Shown: positions 41,544 through 50,705, counted from the first letter of the stretch. The stretch: DNA of 64,000 bases from Acidobacteriota bacterium (GCA_016716905.1 JADJUS010000022.1:1537501-1601500), one strand, 5' to 3'. Translations and numbers: made by a program. The notes: generated by a model from the letters alone, not told the origin.

Positions 41544-42392
41544 ATGCGGCTGACCCTGTTCGCGTTATGTCTCACGCTGGCGGCCTGTTCCGGTTCACCG
41601 AAGCCCGATCCTGCGCCTGAGGCGGCACCACCCGCCTCGGGCGCCGGCACACCAGACGACATCGGCTTCGCGCCCGTCTTGCCGATCCGTATCGATGAGG
41701 TGAAGCACACCGACGCGCATGTGGACGGCCTCATCGCCACCTTGAAGACGCTCGTCTCAAAACAGACCGATGCATCCAAGTGGCAGAAGGACGCTGGGAT
41801 TCACTTCTGGCGCCTGCAGAATCGACTCGAACGTGGCCGGCTTTCCGCAGACCAGGAAGCGCGGGTCGTCGCCGCCATTGACCAGATGGCCGCGGCGCAT
41901 CCGGACGCCAAGGCCTACCTCGACCACCGAAAATGGATGGTGCAGCATCTCGCTGTGGGCAAAGCCGCGCCTGAGATCGTGGGCAAGGACTTCGACGATG
42001 CCGAGTTCACACTCAGCGAGACACGCGGCAAGGTGACCCTTGTAGTGTTTACCGGCGAATGGTGCGGACCGTGCCGGAGCGAGTACCCCTATCAGCGGCT
42101 GATGCTTGAACTGTACAAAGACAAGCCGTTCGCGATCGTCGGCATCAACAGCGACGCAAAACTCGACGTCGCGCGGAAGGGAAAGATCGATAGCCGCCTT
42201 CCTTACAGGTCATGGTGGGACGGCTATGCCGCCAAGAACACCGAGGGTCCGATCGCGACAGCGTGGGGTGTGACCGGGTGGCCGACGATGTATCTGCTGG
42301 ATAAGGAGGGCGTGATTCGATTCGCGGGCCTCCGCCAGGAAGACCTGCTGAAAGCCGTGTCGCAATTGATGGCCGAAAAAGCCACTGAGTAG
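41544..42392 (+). CDS. TlpA/thioredoxin-like lipoprotein
   Basis: Periplasmic thiol-disulfide protein anchored by lipid. Taking ATG 41544 the signal is MRLTLFALCLTLAAC with the lipobox LAAC at Cys 15, followed by a Pro/Ala linker, an N-terminal helical domain (about 40-130) and a thioredoxin fold with the active site CGPC at about 174-177 (TGEWCGPCRSEYPY) and the cis-proline region WGVTGWPTMYLLDKEG. The family reduces or oxidises extracytoplasmic cysteines. The helical insertion before the thioredoxin fold is shared with many acidobacterial redoxins. It follows the SPFH gene by 20 bases, but has its own -10-like box. Confidence 0.88.
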   Translation: MRLTLFALCLTLAACSGSPKPDPAPEAAPPASGAGTPDDIGFAPVLPIRIDEVKHTDAHVDGLIATLKTLVSKQTDASKWQKDAGIHFWRLQNRLERGRLSADQEARVVAAIDQMAAAHPDAKAYLDHRKWMVQHLAVGKAAPEIVGKDFDDAEFTLSETRGKVTLVVFTGEWCGPCRSEYPYQRLMLELYKDKPFAIVGINSDAKLDVARKGKIDSRLPYRSWWDGYAAKNTEGPIATAWGVTGWPTMYLLDKEGVIRFAGLRQEDLLKAVSQLMAEKATE

Positions 42393-42447
42393 GTCCCCTG
42401 GAGACCCGCTGTGCAAACGGGTACAGGCGCCAGGAGGCAGTGGTGCG

Positions 42448-42453
42448 TACAGT
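42448..42453 (+). promoter_or_regulatory. Candidate -10 box (TACAGT), leaderless start
   Basis: TACAGT is separated from ATG 42460 by exactly six bases (CGAACC). A GGAGG further up (42433-42437) is too distant to serve this ATG. Confidence 0.4.
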
Positions 42454-42459
42454 CGAACC

Positions 42460-43047
42460 ATGTCAGACAAAAACATCGCCGTATTCGGCATCTACTCGAC
42501 GCGCATCGATGTGGAACGCGCTTCGGACGCACTCAACACCGCTGGCTTTCCGGCAGCCGACATCTCGGTGCTGATGCCAAGCAGCCTCAACGGCGCGGTC
42601 GACATGGGCATTGAAGCCAACACCAAGGCGCCTGAAGGCACCGTGGGCGGCTTCGCAGCGGGTGGGGCCATCGGCAGCGCTGTCGGAGTGCTCGCCGGAC
42701 TGGGTTTGATCATGATTCCCGGCGTGGGGCCGTTGCTCGCGGCCGGCCCACTCGTTGCGGGGTTGGCTGGTCTCGGCGTGGGCAGTGCGGTTGGCGGCAT
42801 CGCCGGCGCACTCATCGGCATGGGCCTGCCTGAATACGAAGCCAAGCGCTACGCGGAACACGTGCAGGATGGCGCCATTCTCCTGTCAGTGCACTGCGAC
42901 ACGCCGGGCGAGGTCCTGCGCGCCAAGGAGGTCGTGCTGGCCTCAGGGGCTGAGCACGTGAAGTCCTCGGGCGAATCGATGGTCGAGACGATGTCGATGC
43001 CTACGGGCCAGAGCCAGGGTCAGGGCCCGGGTCAGGCTTACAAGTAA
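42460..43047 (+). CDS. Glycine-zipper protein, YflT/DUF3341-like
   Basis: A 195-residue protein. The first 45 residues (VFGIYSTRIDVERASDALNTAGF) resemble the N-terminal part of general stress protein 17M/YflT or ActD-like domains; the middle (about 60-130) is a glycine/alanine-rich hydrophobic segment (GGFAAGGAIGSAVGVLAGLGL, quoted to 20) that could insert in membranes; the third part (YEAKRYAEHVQDGAILLSVHC) repeats the ferredoxin-like half, and a short Gln/Gly tail ends the protein. Such proteins are often stress-induced; the exact role is unknown. It converges with the M28 peptidase gene and overlaps it by 10 bases. Confidence 0.75.
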   Translation: MSDKNIAVFGIYSTRIDVERASDALNTAGFPAADISVLMPSSLNGAVDMGIEANTKAPEGTVGGFAAGGAIGSAVGVLAGLGLIMIPGVGPLLAAGPLVAGLAGLGVGSAVGGIAGALIGMGLPEYEAKRYAEHVQDGAILLSVHCDTPGEVLRAKEVVLASGAEHVKSSGESMVETMSMPTGQSQGQGPGQAYK

Positions 43048-44723
43048 GGCGCAACGAGGGCTTCGATACGTGCCGTCAGGGCCGGCGACACCGGCACGGT
43101 CACCAGACGCGTGACACTTCGAACAGCCTCAGCCGACCACTTGCGCCATGCGGCAAGGGCGGCGGCGTGATCCGTCAACCGTGATCCGTCCCGAAGCTCA
43201 ACCGCCAGACGCGCGCGGCCAGCCGACGCCACAAGCTCGGCCACCTGCAGTGACATGGCCTCATCAGCGGACGCAAGTACCCAGGCCGACGAGGCCATCG
43301 CGACACCGACATTCCGCATTTCTTCGGGGCTGGTTTTGTCCGGTGTATCCAGGCTCGAGTGGTAATACCGGTCGGTGAAGTGCCAGTTCAAGAGTGACGG
43401 CACCCCGGCGGAGCCAAACACCGTGTGGTCGCTTCCACCTTCGTACGGATTCGTCTTCACCACCCAGGTCGTTTTCTTCGCCACCAGCTCGCACACGGCG
43501 AGGTGCAGGTCGTTGATCAGGTCACCCTTCAGCGTGTTGGCCCTGACGTTGCCGGCGCCCCACTCAGAGTGCGGGTCCCACGGCCGGGCCCACACGGCGC
43601 CTGGGTCGGGCCACCGCTCCACGAGGAAACTGCCGCCGGTTTTGGCCACGTCCTCACCAGTCATGTCCATGGAGAACATGTAGCGCACGCCCGCCATCAG
43701 ATCGGGGTGTCTGGCGATCCAGGCACGGCTGCCGCTGATTTCGTTGAGCCACAGGAACGTGATGGTGCGGGCTGGAGGGGGAATGCGACCCGACGCCACG
43801 CCCACGCCGAGTGACCGCGCCAGTTCCATGAGCGTCGCCACGCCACTCGCATTGTCATTGGCGCCGGGTTCCTGAATGTGTGCCGCGAGCACGACGCGTT
43901 CGTTGGGCAACGTGCGGCCTGGAATTTCATACACGAGCGTTCGCTCGGGTTTGTTGGCGAACGTGCTGGCCACTTCCACACGCACCCGTTGGGGGCCGGC
44001 TTTGAGCGCTTCTCGCAGTGTGGTTGCCGCGCGCCGCGACGCCTTGAAGCCGAAGGCCTTCCGTGTGGCGTCAAGCGGGATGCTGCCCCACTGCAACACG
44101 TCCGGGTCGTCGGCGATGTACTTGGCGATGGATGTGGAAATGGCGCCGAGCGCGCCGCGCTGGGTCACCGCCTGCCGGAAGAGGGTGCCCAGATCAGCGT
44201 CACCAATCACCACGGCGCCTTTCAGATCCTTGCCTTCAAAATCCCCGGCCTGCCCGCGCCCGACGTCGACCAGCGGCGCATCAATCTTGCCGTCAGTGGA
44301 GATCGAGTTGATGGCCAGCGCGACGCGTTCGCGCTCTTTCGACAGCACCACCAGGTCTGGCTGGTTGGGCCGGATGAGGGCCAGCGTGCCAACGGTGTAG
44401 TCCCACCCGGGGCTGGGTGTCGCTGCCGTTTCGACCTCGATGTTCTTCAGGCCCGCGGCCTGCAAGCGATCGCGCACGCGATCGAGGGTCGCGTCGTACC
44501 CTTCGTTCCCCGCGAGGCGCCAGTACCGCGACGCGAACTCCACCTGCGCCATCGCCGCCGCCGGATCAAACCCGGCCCACGCCTGATCGATCACGGGTTG
44601 GACGCGCGCGGCCATCGCCGCAGGCATCTGCCGCGCCGCCGCCAGTTCGGCGCGCACACGGGGTTCAGGATCCTGCTCGCCCACGACGAGCAACGCGAAC
44701 GCGAATACGAGCAGCTTCTTCAT
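43038..44723 (-). CDS. Exported M28-family zinc peptidase with PA domain
   Basis: A 561-residue aminopeptidase-type hydrolase. A signal peptide (LLVFAFALLVVGEQ) is followed by a PA-like insert (about 110-200: LKGAVVIGDADLG) and the M28 core: the first metal ligands at LAAHIQEPGANDNASGVATL (His, then Asp of the ND motif), the catalytic Glu in FLWLNEISGS, FSMDMTGED, the metal His in GSDHTVFGSAG and the last ligand in WHFTDRYYHSSLDT. All ligands appear in order. It is the last gene of the four-gene operon and overlaps the M49 gene by ATGA, so peptide degradation inside and outside the cell may be linked. Confidence 0.88.
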   Translation of the reverse strand: MKKLLVFAFALLVVGEQDPEPRVRAELAAARQMPAAMAARVQPVIDQAWAGFDPAAAMAQVEFASRYWRLAGNEGYDATLDRVRDRLQAAGLKNIEVETAATPSPGWDYTVGTLALIRPNQPDLVVLSKERERVALAINSISTDGKIDAPLVDVGRGQAGDFEGKDLKGAVVIGDADLGTLFRQAVTQRGALGAISTSIAKYIADDPDVLQWGSIPLDATRKAFGFKASRRAATTLREALKAGPQRVRVEVASTFANKPERTLVYEIPGRTLPNERVVLAAHIQEPGANDNASGVATLMELARSLGVGVASGRIPPPARTITFLWLNEISGSRAWIARHPDLMAGVRYMFSMDMTGEDVAKTGGSFLVERWPDPGAVWARPWDPHSEWGAGNVRANTLKGDLINDLHLAVCELVAKKTTWVVKTNPYEGGSDHTVFGSAGVPSLLNWHFTDRYYHSSLDTPDKTSPEEMRNVGVAMASSAWVLASADEAMSLQVAELVASAGRARLAVELRDGSRLTDHAAALAAWRKWSAEAVRSVTRLVTVPVSPALTARIEALVAPYL

Positions 44724-46645
44724 CGTTCACTCCATCCCAACATCTGTGTTTCCAGGCTCAGGGGATACGAGATCGCCACATCAGCAATCTCGCCTGCAGC
44801 ATTCCGCACCGGCGTCAGGTCGGGCTGCACGAAGCCGGTATACGACGGCAGCTTCAGGCGATCCACCCGCGCCACCACTTCATCGCGCAGGTTCGGATCG
44901 AAGTGAATGCCGTGTGTTTCAAACAGCGCTTTCGCGGCCGCGTAGTCTCCGGTGGACTTGATACGTTGCACTTCGGCCAGCAACCGGCCAACGCCGTCGT
45001 GGAACGCTTTGCCGTCCACCATCACGTAGTAGGTTTTACCGTCGCGCTTGCGCACCTCGATGGACGAAGTGTGCGCCATCAACCAGTGCACAATTGCCTG
45101 GCGGTTGCGCATGTGGTCTTCCTCGATCTGCGAGCCCTCACGGATGCGTCGCAACTGGACCAGGGCATTGCGCGCATACGCTTCGTACTCGGCCAGCACA
45201 ATCTCGGCCTGGTGCTCACCGGGCAACATTCCGAGTTCCGCAATTTTTGGCTCGCTCACGAAATACAGGCCCACCAGATCGGCGCGTGTCTCCTCGAGCG
45301 CCGCGTACTGCTCCTTGATCGCCAGTTCCGGCCGTCCCTCAAGATGCGCCTCGACCACGCCGCTTCCATGCCCCAACACTTCATGAATGCCCGTCGTGAC
45401 TTCGCTGGCCAGCGAGCCCCAGCGTTCCGCCCTCGCCACTTCCTCCGGCGACCAGCAGAACTCTTCGCGATAGGCCCTGGGCTGTGACTTGTCGTAGGCC
45501 TCAGACACGTTGGCGATCGTGACGGACTTGCTGCCGTGCTGCTCGCGGATCAACTGGTCGTTCGGCAGGTTAATCCCGATGGGCGTCACCGGGCCTGAGT
45601 CGCCGGTTTCCATCACCACGTCAATCGCGCGCGCTGTCACACCCTTCACACTGGTGCGCCGCCACTTCGCGTCCCACGGCATCCGGTCCTCAAACCACTG
45701 CGCTGATTCGGCCAACCGCTGGATGCCGGCGGTCTTCCCGGGATTGACGTAGAACACCAGGGCTTCCCACGCGCCCTTCACGCCGCGCGCATCCATGTAG
45801 TTCTCGATGAAGCCGTTGATGGTGTCGACGGGCGAGTCTTTGTCTTCCACCCACGCGATGTCGTAGGCCACGCGGTCCGAGTCTTCACCCGAGTCATAGA
45901 ACTTGATCAGCGCTTCCAGGGCCCTGCGCATGGCAGGGGTCGCGTAAGGCAGCGCGGCCGTCAGATGCCGGCAGATGGCTTCGATTTGCGGCCCATATTT
46001 ACCGCCGACGCGATAGATCTCCTCTGCAAGGCGCCCGTCTCCGGTCTTCACCAGCCGCGAGTTCAAACCATACCGTTCGTCCAGCCCCGTCAGGTCGGCC
46101 ATGGTGACGCCGCGGTACAAATTGTTCGCACTGTCTTCCAGAATGTCGCGGCTCTCGCCAGGCGTCTTGTTCGTCACCAGTGGCTCGTGCGTGGCGTCGA
46201 AAAATGCTGAACGGAGTCGTTCGAGCGTGTCGACCAGAGCTTGATCGTCGAGCGCGATCGTGCCCGCTTTCTTCGCCTCGGCCGCTACGGCCAACAGGTC
46301 ATCAAACGAGCACTTCAGCACGAACTTGCGCGCCGTCAGGTTGTTGTAAGGACCGCTGTTGATCCAGAAGAGCTTGGTGTAGCGACGGATCTCGTCAATG
46401 ACATCGCGCGGAGCCTTCGCCAGCGCCTCTCTGTTGGCGGCCCGCACAATGCCCTCGAGAATGGCGCGCATCTCCAGGTTGTGGCGATACCGCTGGTCGT
46501 AATAGATGTCTCGGCCGGCCAGCGCCGCCTGCGACAGGTGCCAGATCAGGATCTTCTGGTCGGTCGGCAGTGCCTCAAAGCCATCGGCATACAACTGCAC
46601 AACGGCGGCTTCGTCGATTTGTTCAAGCAGGTAAATTCGGTCCAT
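44720..46645 (-). CDS. Dipeptidyl-peptidase III-like zinc peptidase (M49)
   Basis: Zinc exopeptidase releasing dipeptides from short peptides, probably cytosolic since no signal is seen. The M49 hallmark HExxGH appears as GIHEVLGHGSGVVEAHLEG at about residue 430 and the second ligand motif as EETRADLVGLYFV about 50 residues on. The N-terminal segment (DRIYLLEQIDEAAVVQLYAD) is the expected start, from ATG 46645, giving 641 residues, shorter than the eukaryotic enzyme (about 730) and near bacterial ones (about 675). The frame to 46756 overlaps the upstream nuclease gene. Its start overlaps the nuclease stop by one base (TGATG). The four-gene order appears compact and coordinated. Confidence 0.88.
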   Translation of the reverse strand: MDRIYLLEQIDEAAVVQLYADGFEALPTDQKILIWHLSQAALAGRDIYYDQRYRHNLEMRAILEGIVRAANREALAKAPRDVIDEIRRYTKLFWINSGPYNNLTARKFVLKCSFDDLLAVAAEAKKAGTIALDDQALVDTLERLRSAFFDATHEPLVTNKTPGESRDILEDSANNLYRGVTMADLTGLDERYGLNSRLVKTGDGRLAEEIYRVGGKYGPQIEAICRHLTAALPYATPAMRRALEALIKFYDSGEDSDRVAYDIAWVEDKDSPVDTINGFIENYMDARGVKGAWEALVFYVNPGKTAGIQRLAESAQWFEDRMPWDAKWRRTSVKGVTARAIDVVMETGDSGPVTPIGINLPNDQLIREQHGSKSVTIANVSEAYDKSQPRAYREEFCWSPEEVARAERWGSLASEVTTGIHEVLGHGSGVVEAHLEGRPELAIKEQYAALEETRADLVGLYFVSEPKIAELGMLPGEHQAEIVLAEYEAYARNALVQLRRIREGSQIEEDHMRNRQAIVHWLMAHTSSIEVRKRDGKTYYVMVDGKAFHDGVGRLLAEVQRIKSTGDYAAAKALFETHGIHFDPNLRDEVVARVDRLKLPSYTGFVQPDLTPVRNAAGEIADVAISYPLSLETQMLGWSER

Positions 46646-48000
46646 CAGATGTCGATCTTCTCTCGGTGTGCTGGCGTCCTGACGTTCCACTTCAGCTCGC
46701 GTTCCACGCGCGCCTTCAGCGTGTCCATCGGCCCGGGTTCGCCATGCACCAGGCACAGCGTGGACGGTGGGCGTTTGAAGCTCCTGAGCCAGCGCATCAC
46801 TTCGTTGCTGTCGGCATGCGCAGACACGGAGTCGAGCGATTCGATCTGCGCCTGCACGGCAATCTCCTCACCATGGATGCGCGTCGTCTGGGCGCCGTCC
46901 TTGAGTTGCCGGCCGCGCGTGCCCTCGGCCTGATATCCGGCAAACAACACGGTGTTGCGCGCATCTGGCAGCACGCGCTTCAGGTGGTGCAGGACCCTGC
47001 CGCCCGTGGCCATACCGCTCGACGAGATGACGATACTCGGGTGATCGTCGTCCTGGACTTTTCGCGACTCCGGGATCGACGCAATCACATGCAGTCGTGC
47101 GGTCAGGAAGTTGCGGAGTCCCTCATCGAGTTCGTGCATGCGATCGCGGTACTCCGCCAGCACCTCGACGGCCATTGGGCTGTCCACGTACACCGGCAGC
47201 TCGGGAATGGCCTTGCGCTCTTCGAGGTGCCGCACCCAGTACAGCAATTCCTCGACCCGTCCGAGTGCAAACGCCGGAATCACGATCTTCCCTCGGCGCT
47301 TCACGGTCTCATTCACAATCCTCGCCAAATGCGCCCCATCGTCATCCGCTTCGTGCACCTTGTTGCCGTAGGTGGACTCAACAAGGACGACATCGGCATC
47401 TGGCGGCGCAGCGGGGTCCGGCAACACCGGTCGACCGTAGCGGCCAAGGTCGCCGCCAAAGAGAATGGTCTTGCCTTCAGAGGCAACCGTGATGCGGGCG
47501 TACGCCGAGCCGAGCAGGTGTCCGGCGTTCATGAACTCCAACTCGATCCCCGGAGCGATGGGCACGGGCCTGTCGTAACCGACAGGCTGCAATTGCAGCA
47601 CCGCTCGCGCAGCATCGTTTTCCGTGAACAGCGCCAGCGCCGGCTTGTGTTTGGTGTAGCCCTTGCGGTTGGCCCGTTCCGCGTCTTCTTCCTGCAGATG
47701 GGCGGCGTCCGACATCACGATCTTCGCGAGCTCGGCGGTACCACCAGTGCAGAACACCCGTCCGGTAAACCCCTGCGCCACCAGTCGTGGCAGAAGTCCG
47801 CAGTGGTCGAGATGTGCGTGGGTCAACACCACCACGTGGATTGACGATGGGGGCACGGGAAACGGCTCCCAATTGCGCTCGCGCAGGACCTTGAGGCCCT
47901 GAAACATCCCGCAGTCCACCAGGACTCGCGTGCCGCCCACCTCCAACAGGTGCTTGGAGCCTGTGACCGTTCGAGCTGCGCCGAGAAATGTCAGTGTCAT
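46645..48000 (-). CDS. Metallo-beta-lactamase fold RNA-processing nuclease (beta-CASP)
   Basis: Zinc-dependent ribonuclease or CPSF-73-like hydrolase, cytosolic. The MBL motif reads VLTHAHLDHCGLLPRLV (about 58-74), then FMNAGHLLGSAYARI and the glycine-rich GGDLGRYGRPVLPDP; the beta-CASP part has VESTYGNKVHE and IPAFALGRVEELLYW, VISSSGMATGGRVLHHL and the final motif SAHADSNEVMRWL with CLVHGE. This full set is the TTHA0252/RNase J-type layout of 450-470 residues; 451 here. ATG 48000 overlaps the stop of the PLP gene (ATGA). RNA maturation or decay is the family role; the direct substrate is unknown. Confidence 0.9.
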   Translation of the reverse strand: MTLTFLGAARTVTGSKHLLEVGGTRVLVDCGMFQGLKVLRERNWEPFPVPPSSIHVVVLTHAHLDHCGLLPRLVAQGFTGRVFCTGGTAELAKIVMSDAAHLQEEDAERANRKGYTKHKPALALFTENDAARAVLQLQPVGYDRPVPIAPGIELEFMNAGHLLGSAYARITVASEGKTILFGGDLGRYGRPVLPDPAAPPDADVVLVESTYGNKVHEADDDGAHLARIVNETVKRRGKIVIPAFALGRVEELLYWVRHLEERKAIPELPVYVDSPMAVEVLAEYRDRMHELDEGLRNFLTARLHVIASIPESRKVQDDDHPSIVISSSGMATGGRVLHHLKRVLPDARNTVLFAGYQAEGTRGRQLKDGAQTTRIHGEEIAVQAQIESLDSVSAHADSNEVMRWLRSFKRPPSTLCLVHGEPGPMDTLKARVERELKWNVRTPAHREKIDI

Positions 48001-48977
48001 GCAAATAACCCCACCTGGCCGCCGGTGTGCCAGAACAATATGGTTTCGCCGGCCGAGAAGCTGTCTCGTCGGATACGTTCGATCAGCCCGGCCATTGCTT
48101 TTGCGGTGTACACGGGATCGAGGACGATCCCTTCGTGCCTCGCCACCAGCGTCAGCGCTTCGCGAGAGCCTTCCGTTGGAATGCCGTACCCGTCGCCCAC
48201 AAAACGATCGTCCACCACCACGTCACGATCCGCACCAAGCGCCGCATGTGATCCGCCAAGGCGGGCGGCCATACCTTCGACGAGGCTGCGAACTACAGCT
48301 ACCAGAGCCGTAGACGACTCATCGGCGCTGATGCCGATGATGCGCGCCTTCAAGCCGAACAACGCGCATCCTGCAATGAGTCCCGCCTGCGTCCCGCCTG
48401 ACGACGTGGAATGGATGATGACGTCGGGTCGAAGGCCGGCGACGAGCACTTCCTGAATCCCGAGGGCGAAGCCCGCCGCGCCGATCGGCGTGGACGCGCC
48501 CAGCGGAATGACGCAGGGTCGCCGACCCGCTGCTTTCTCCTCTTCGGCAACACTTTCCATCATCGAGGCCCGTTCGTCCCGAGACGACGCGTAGCGGACG
48601 TCGGCTCCGAAGAGTTGATCGAGCAGTGCGTTGCCGGTGGGCCGTTCCTGTTGAACACCGTTGACCACCAGGATCACGCGCATCCCCAACGCCGCGCCGG
48701 CGGCCGCTGTGGCGCGACAGTGATTGGACTGAAGACCCCCGCAGGTGATGAGCGTGTCGGCGCCGGCGGATGCGGCTTCGGCGAGCACAGTCTGGAGCTT
48801 GCGAACCTTGTTGCCGCCCATTCCAAACGAGAGCAGGTCGTCGCGCTTCATGTAGAGCGATGGACACGCGGGTCCGAGCGCCGCGCGCAGTCTCGTGAGC
48901 GAGTCGATCGGCGTGGGATGAGGCGCCAGGATGACGCGGGGCAATGACGTCAGTGACGCGAGTGCGGTAGCCACCAC
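47997..48977 (-). CDS. PLP-dependent D-cysteine desulfhydrase/ACC deaminase family enzyme
   Basis: Type II fold PLP enzyme that deaminates D-cysteine or 1-aminocyclopropane-1-carboxylate; which one cannot be settled here. Family text: the opening HPTPIDSLTRL, YMKRDDLLSFGMGGNKVRKL with the PLP-binding Lys in NKVRKL, LITCGGLQSNHCRATAAAGA, and STSSGGTQAGLIAGC for the phosphate-binding loop. GTG 48977 gives 326 residues, the family's usual length; GTG 48974 is also possible. The 120 bases upstream that remain open (to 49097) overlap the divergent gene. First gene of the operon with the nuclease and peptidases. A TATAGA hexamer six bases before GTG 48977 may be its promoter. Confidence 0.86.
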   Translation of the reverse strand: MVATALASLTSLPRVILAPHPTPIDSLTRLRAALGPACPSLYMKRDDLLSFGMGGNKVRKLQTVLAEAASAGADTLITCGGLQSNHCRATAAAGAALGMRVILVVNGVQQERPTGNALLDQLFGADVRYASSRDERASMMESVAEEEKAAGRRPCVIPLGASTPIGAAGFALGIQEVLVAGLRPDVIIHSTSSGGTQAGLIAGCALFGLKARIIGISADESSTALVAVVRSLVEGMAARLGGSHAALGADRDVVVDDRFVGDGYGIPTEGSREALTLVARHEGIVLDPVYTAKAMAGLIERIRRDSFSAGETILFWHTGGQVGLFA

Positions 48978-48985
48978 TGCAAGTC

Positions 48986-48991
48986 TATACT
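48986..48991 (+). promoter_or_regulatory. Candidate -10 box (TATACT) for the MTHFR-like gene, overlapping a divergent one
   Basis: TATACT ends eight bases before GTG 49000 on the plus strand, and its reverse strand TATAGA (48989-48984) ends six bases before GTG 48977. Two divergent start codons are thus 22 bases apart with no room for any leader. Confidence 0.4.
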
Positions 48992-48999
48992 TACTGGTC

Positions 49000-49845
49000 G
49001 TGACCAATCCGCTCGTTGAAGCACTGGAGAAGACGCCGAATGTGCTGTCGGTTGAACTCCGTCCGCCCCGGGCTGAACTGGATTCAGCAGCCGGCATGGA
49101 TGCGTGGATCGATACCTATCACGCGGTCCGCGGACTTGTGCGCGACGGGATGTTCGTCTTCCTGACCGACAGCGCCGTTGGTGCGAAGGAAGAGAACAAC
49201 CTTCGGCATCTGGTCATCAATCTGGGCACCGACGTGCCGCGCAGCCACGTCATTCCGTTCCTGACCACCAAGCACACGCGCGAATATTGCATCTCGTATG
49301 CCGAGAGCGCACTGCACCAAGGGTTTTCGACGATGGTGGTGCTGGGTGGGGATAAGTCGGTCGGGCCGCCCAGATGTGTGGAGCACGCGTGGCAGTTGCG
49401 CGAAGACATTCGCCGGCACGTGCCCGACCTGGGCCTGGGAGGCTGGGCCAACCCGCATCAGAACCCAGAGTCGCAGGTGGGCTACCTCCGCGATGCCCGC
49501 TTCTCGGCGGAGTTCTTCCTGACGCAAGTGGTCTCGCACCACGACCTGCCGAAGGTGGAGAGTTTCCTGACCGCGCGGCAGAAGGCGGGCGTCACGACGC
49601 CTGGAATCTTCGGGGTGTTCTATTACCGCAGCGCGAACCCGAAGACGCTGGCGACGCTCAAGCAATTCCTGTCCGTGCCGGCCGAGGCACTGACGGCCGA
49701 GTTCGGCGCGGGCGAGAGTCCGGAAAGCATTTGCGCCCGATCAATTCGAGAATTGAGGCGCGCCGGCGTGCGCCACTTGTATCTGTCGAACCTGCCGACG
49801 CAGGGCACCCGGCAGACGCTGGAGCGCATCCTGGCGCTGGTCTGA
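49000..49845 (+). CDS. Methylenetetrahydrofolate reductase-like protein
   Basis: A 281-residue TIM-barrel protein related to MetF, which reduces 5,10-methylene-tetrahydrofolate. Text aligned by eye: LSVELRPPRAELDSAAGM (family E-x-x-P start), FLTDSAVGAKEENNLRHLV, TMVVLGGDKSVGPPR at the GGD motif, GGWANPHQNPESQVGYL and FFLTQVVSHHDLPKVESFL (family FFxTQ), then TPGIFGVFYYRS. The usual MetF folate/flavin residues are partly conserved, so a variant enzyme or a relative that takes a different C1 substrate is possible. GTG 49000 gives a normal start with almost no leader. A long inverted repeat begins right after the stop. Confidence 0.75.
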   Translation: MTNPLVEALEKTPNVLSVELRPPRAELDSAAGMDAWIDTYHAVRGLVRDGMFVFLTDSAVGAKEENNLRHLVINLGTDVPRSHVIPFLTTKHTREYCISYAESALHQGFSTMVVLGGDKSVGPPRCVEHAWQLREDIRRHVPDLGLGGWANPHQNPESQVGYLRDARFSAEFFLTQVVSHHDLPKVESFLTARQKAGVTTPGIFGVFYYRSANPKTLATLKQFLSVPAEALTAEFGAGESPESICARSIRELRRAGVRHLYLSNLPTQGTRQTLERILALV

Positions 49846-49864
49846 CGTCACGACGGATTAGATC

Positions 49865-50051
49865 ACGACGGATCACAGGAGGCTCAGAGACGCTGAGGAT
49901 TCTTGGACAAGACCTTTGGCTATAGGCCTTTCCCTAAGAACCTCCGTGACTCTGCGTCTCCTGTAAATCCGGCGTGGGCTTCTGGTTAAGGCAGCGGCGA
50001 TTGGCCCTTTCCGAAAGATCTCCCTGTCTCAGGGTCTCCTGTGATCCGACG
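49865..50051. repeat. Long degenerate inverted repeat, CACAGGAG type, copy A
   Basis: Left arm ACGACGGATCACAGGAGGCT (49866-49898) and right arms at 49941-49976 and 50019-50051 pair imperfectly (GTCTCCTGTGATCCGACGT). It stands between the MTHFR-like gene stop and the nitroreductase stop. A second family member lies at 55721. Confidence 0.75.
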
Positions 50052-50073
50052 TGGGCGATCGAAGGCGGCGTGA

Positions 50074-50679
50074 TCAGAGGGTCTTCCCCCAGGCGCCATC
50101 GAAGACGAAGTCGGCGGCGCGGCGGCGACGGCGTGGCGTGACCTCGGCCGCGCGGTGCTTTTCACTCGCCAGAGCCTCTGGTAGCCCGGGGTAGCCGACG
50201 GCCATCACCACCGCGGGTTCGAAGGCGTCGGGCACCTGACACACTTCGCGCGCGATGGCGTGGCTGAAGCCTTCCATCTGCCGGATGGCCAGCCCCTGTG
50301 ACTGGGCCTGCAGCGTCAGGAAGGCGACGGCCTGGCCGGTGTCGTAGTACGCGTGGCGGTTGGCTTCGCCGGTGAGCTCCACGGTGAGCTGGACCGCGGC
50401 GAGAATCAGCACGGGTGCCGTGCCGGCCCACGCTTGATTGCTGGCGCCCAATGCGGCGAAGAGCGCCTGGTACGTCTCCGGCGACTGCTGCCGGTGCGCT
50501 ACGACAAAACGCCAGGGCTGTTCGTTGCGCGAGGAGGGCGCCCAGCGCGCTGCCTCGAACAGGCGCCACAGATCGTCCATCGTCACCTCACGAGTGGCGT
50601 CAAACGCCCGCGGGCTCCACCGTTCGCGGATGAGGTCGAGCACTTTGTGGTCTGCGTCGGCGTGCTTGGGATGTGTCAT
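50074..50679 (-). CDS. Nitroreductase family flavoprotein
   Basis: An NAD(P)H:FMN oxidoreductase of the nitroreductase fold, 201 residues. It has the family FMN motif RWSPRAFD (about 17-24), ARWAPSSRNEQPWRFVVAH and the central GANQAWAGTAPVLI; ATG 50679. Cytosolic; substrate unknown. Its downstream neighbour on this strand is absent, so it is likely monocistronic. Confidence 0.88.
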   Translation of the reverse strand: MTHPKHADADHKVLDLIRERWSPRAFDATREVTMDDLWRLFEAARWAPSSRNEQPWRFVVAHRQQSPETYQALFAALGASNQAWAGTAPVLILAAVQLTVELTGEANRHAYYDTGQAVAFLTLQAQSQGLAIRQMEGFSHAIAREVCQVPDAFEPAVVMAVGYPGLPEALASEKHRAAEVTPRRRRRAADFVFDGAWGKTL

Positions 50680-50705
50680 TGATGTGCTCGGGGGCGCGCT
50701 TTCAG

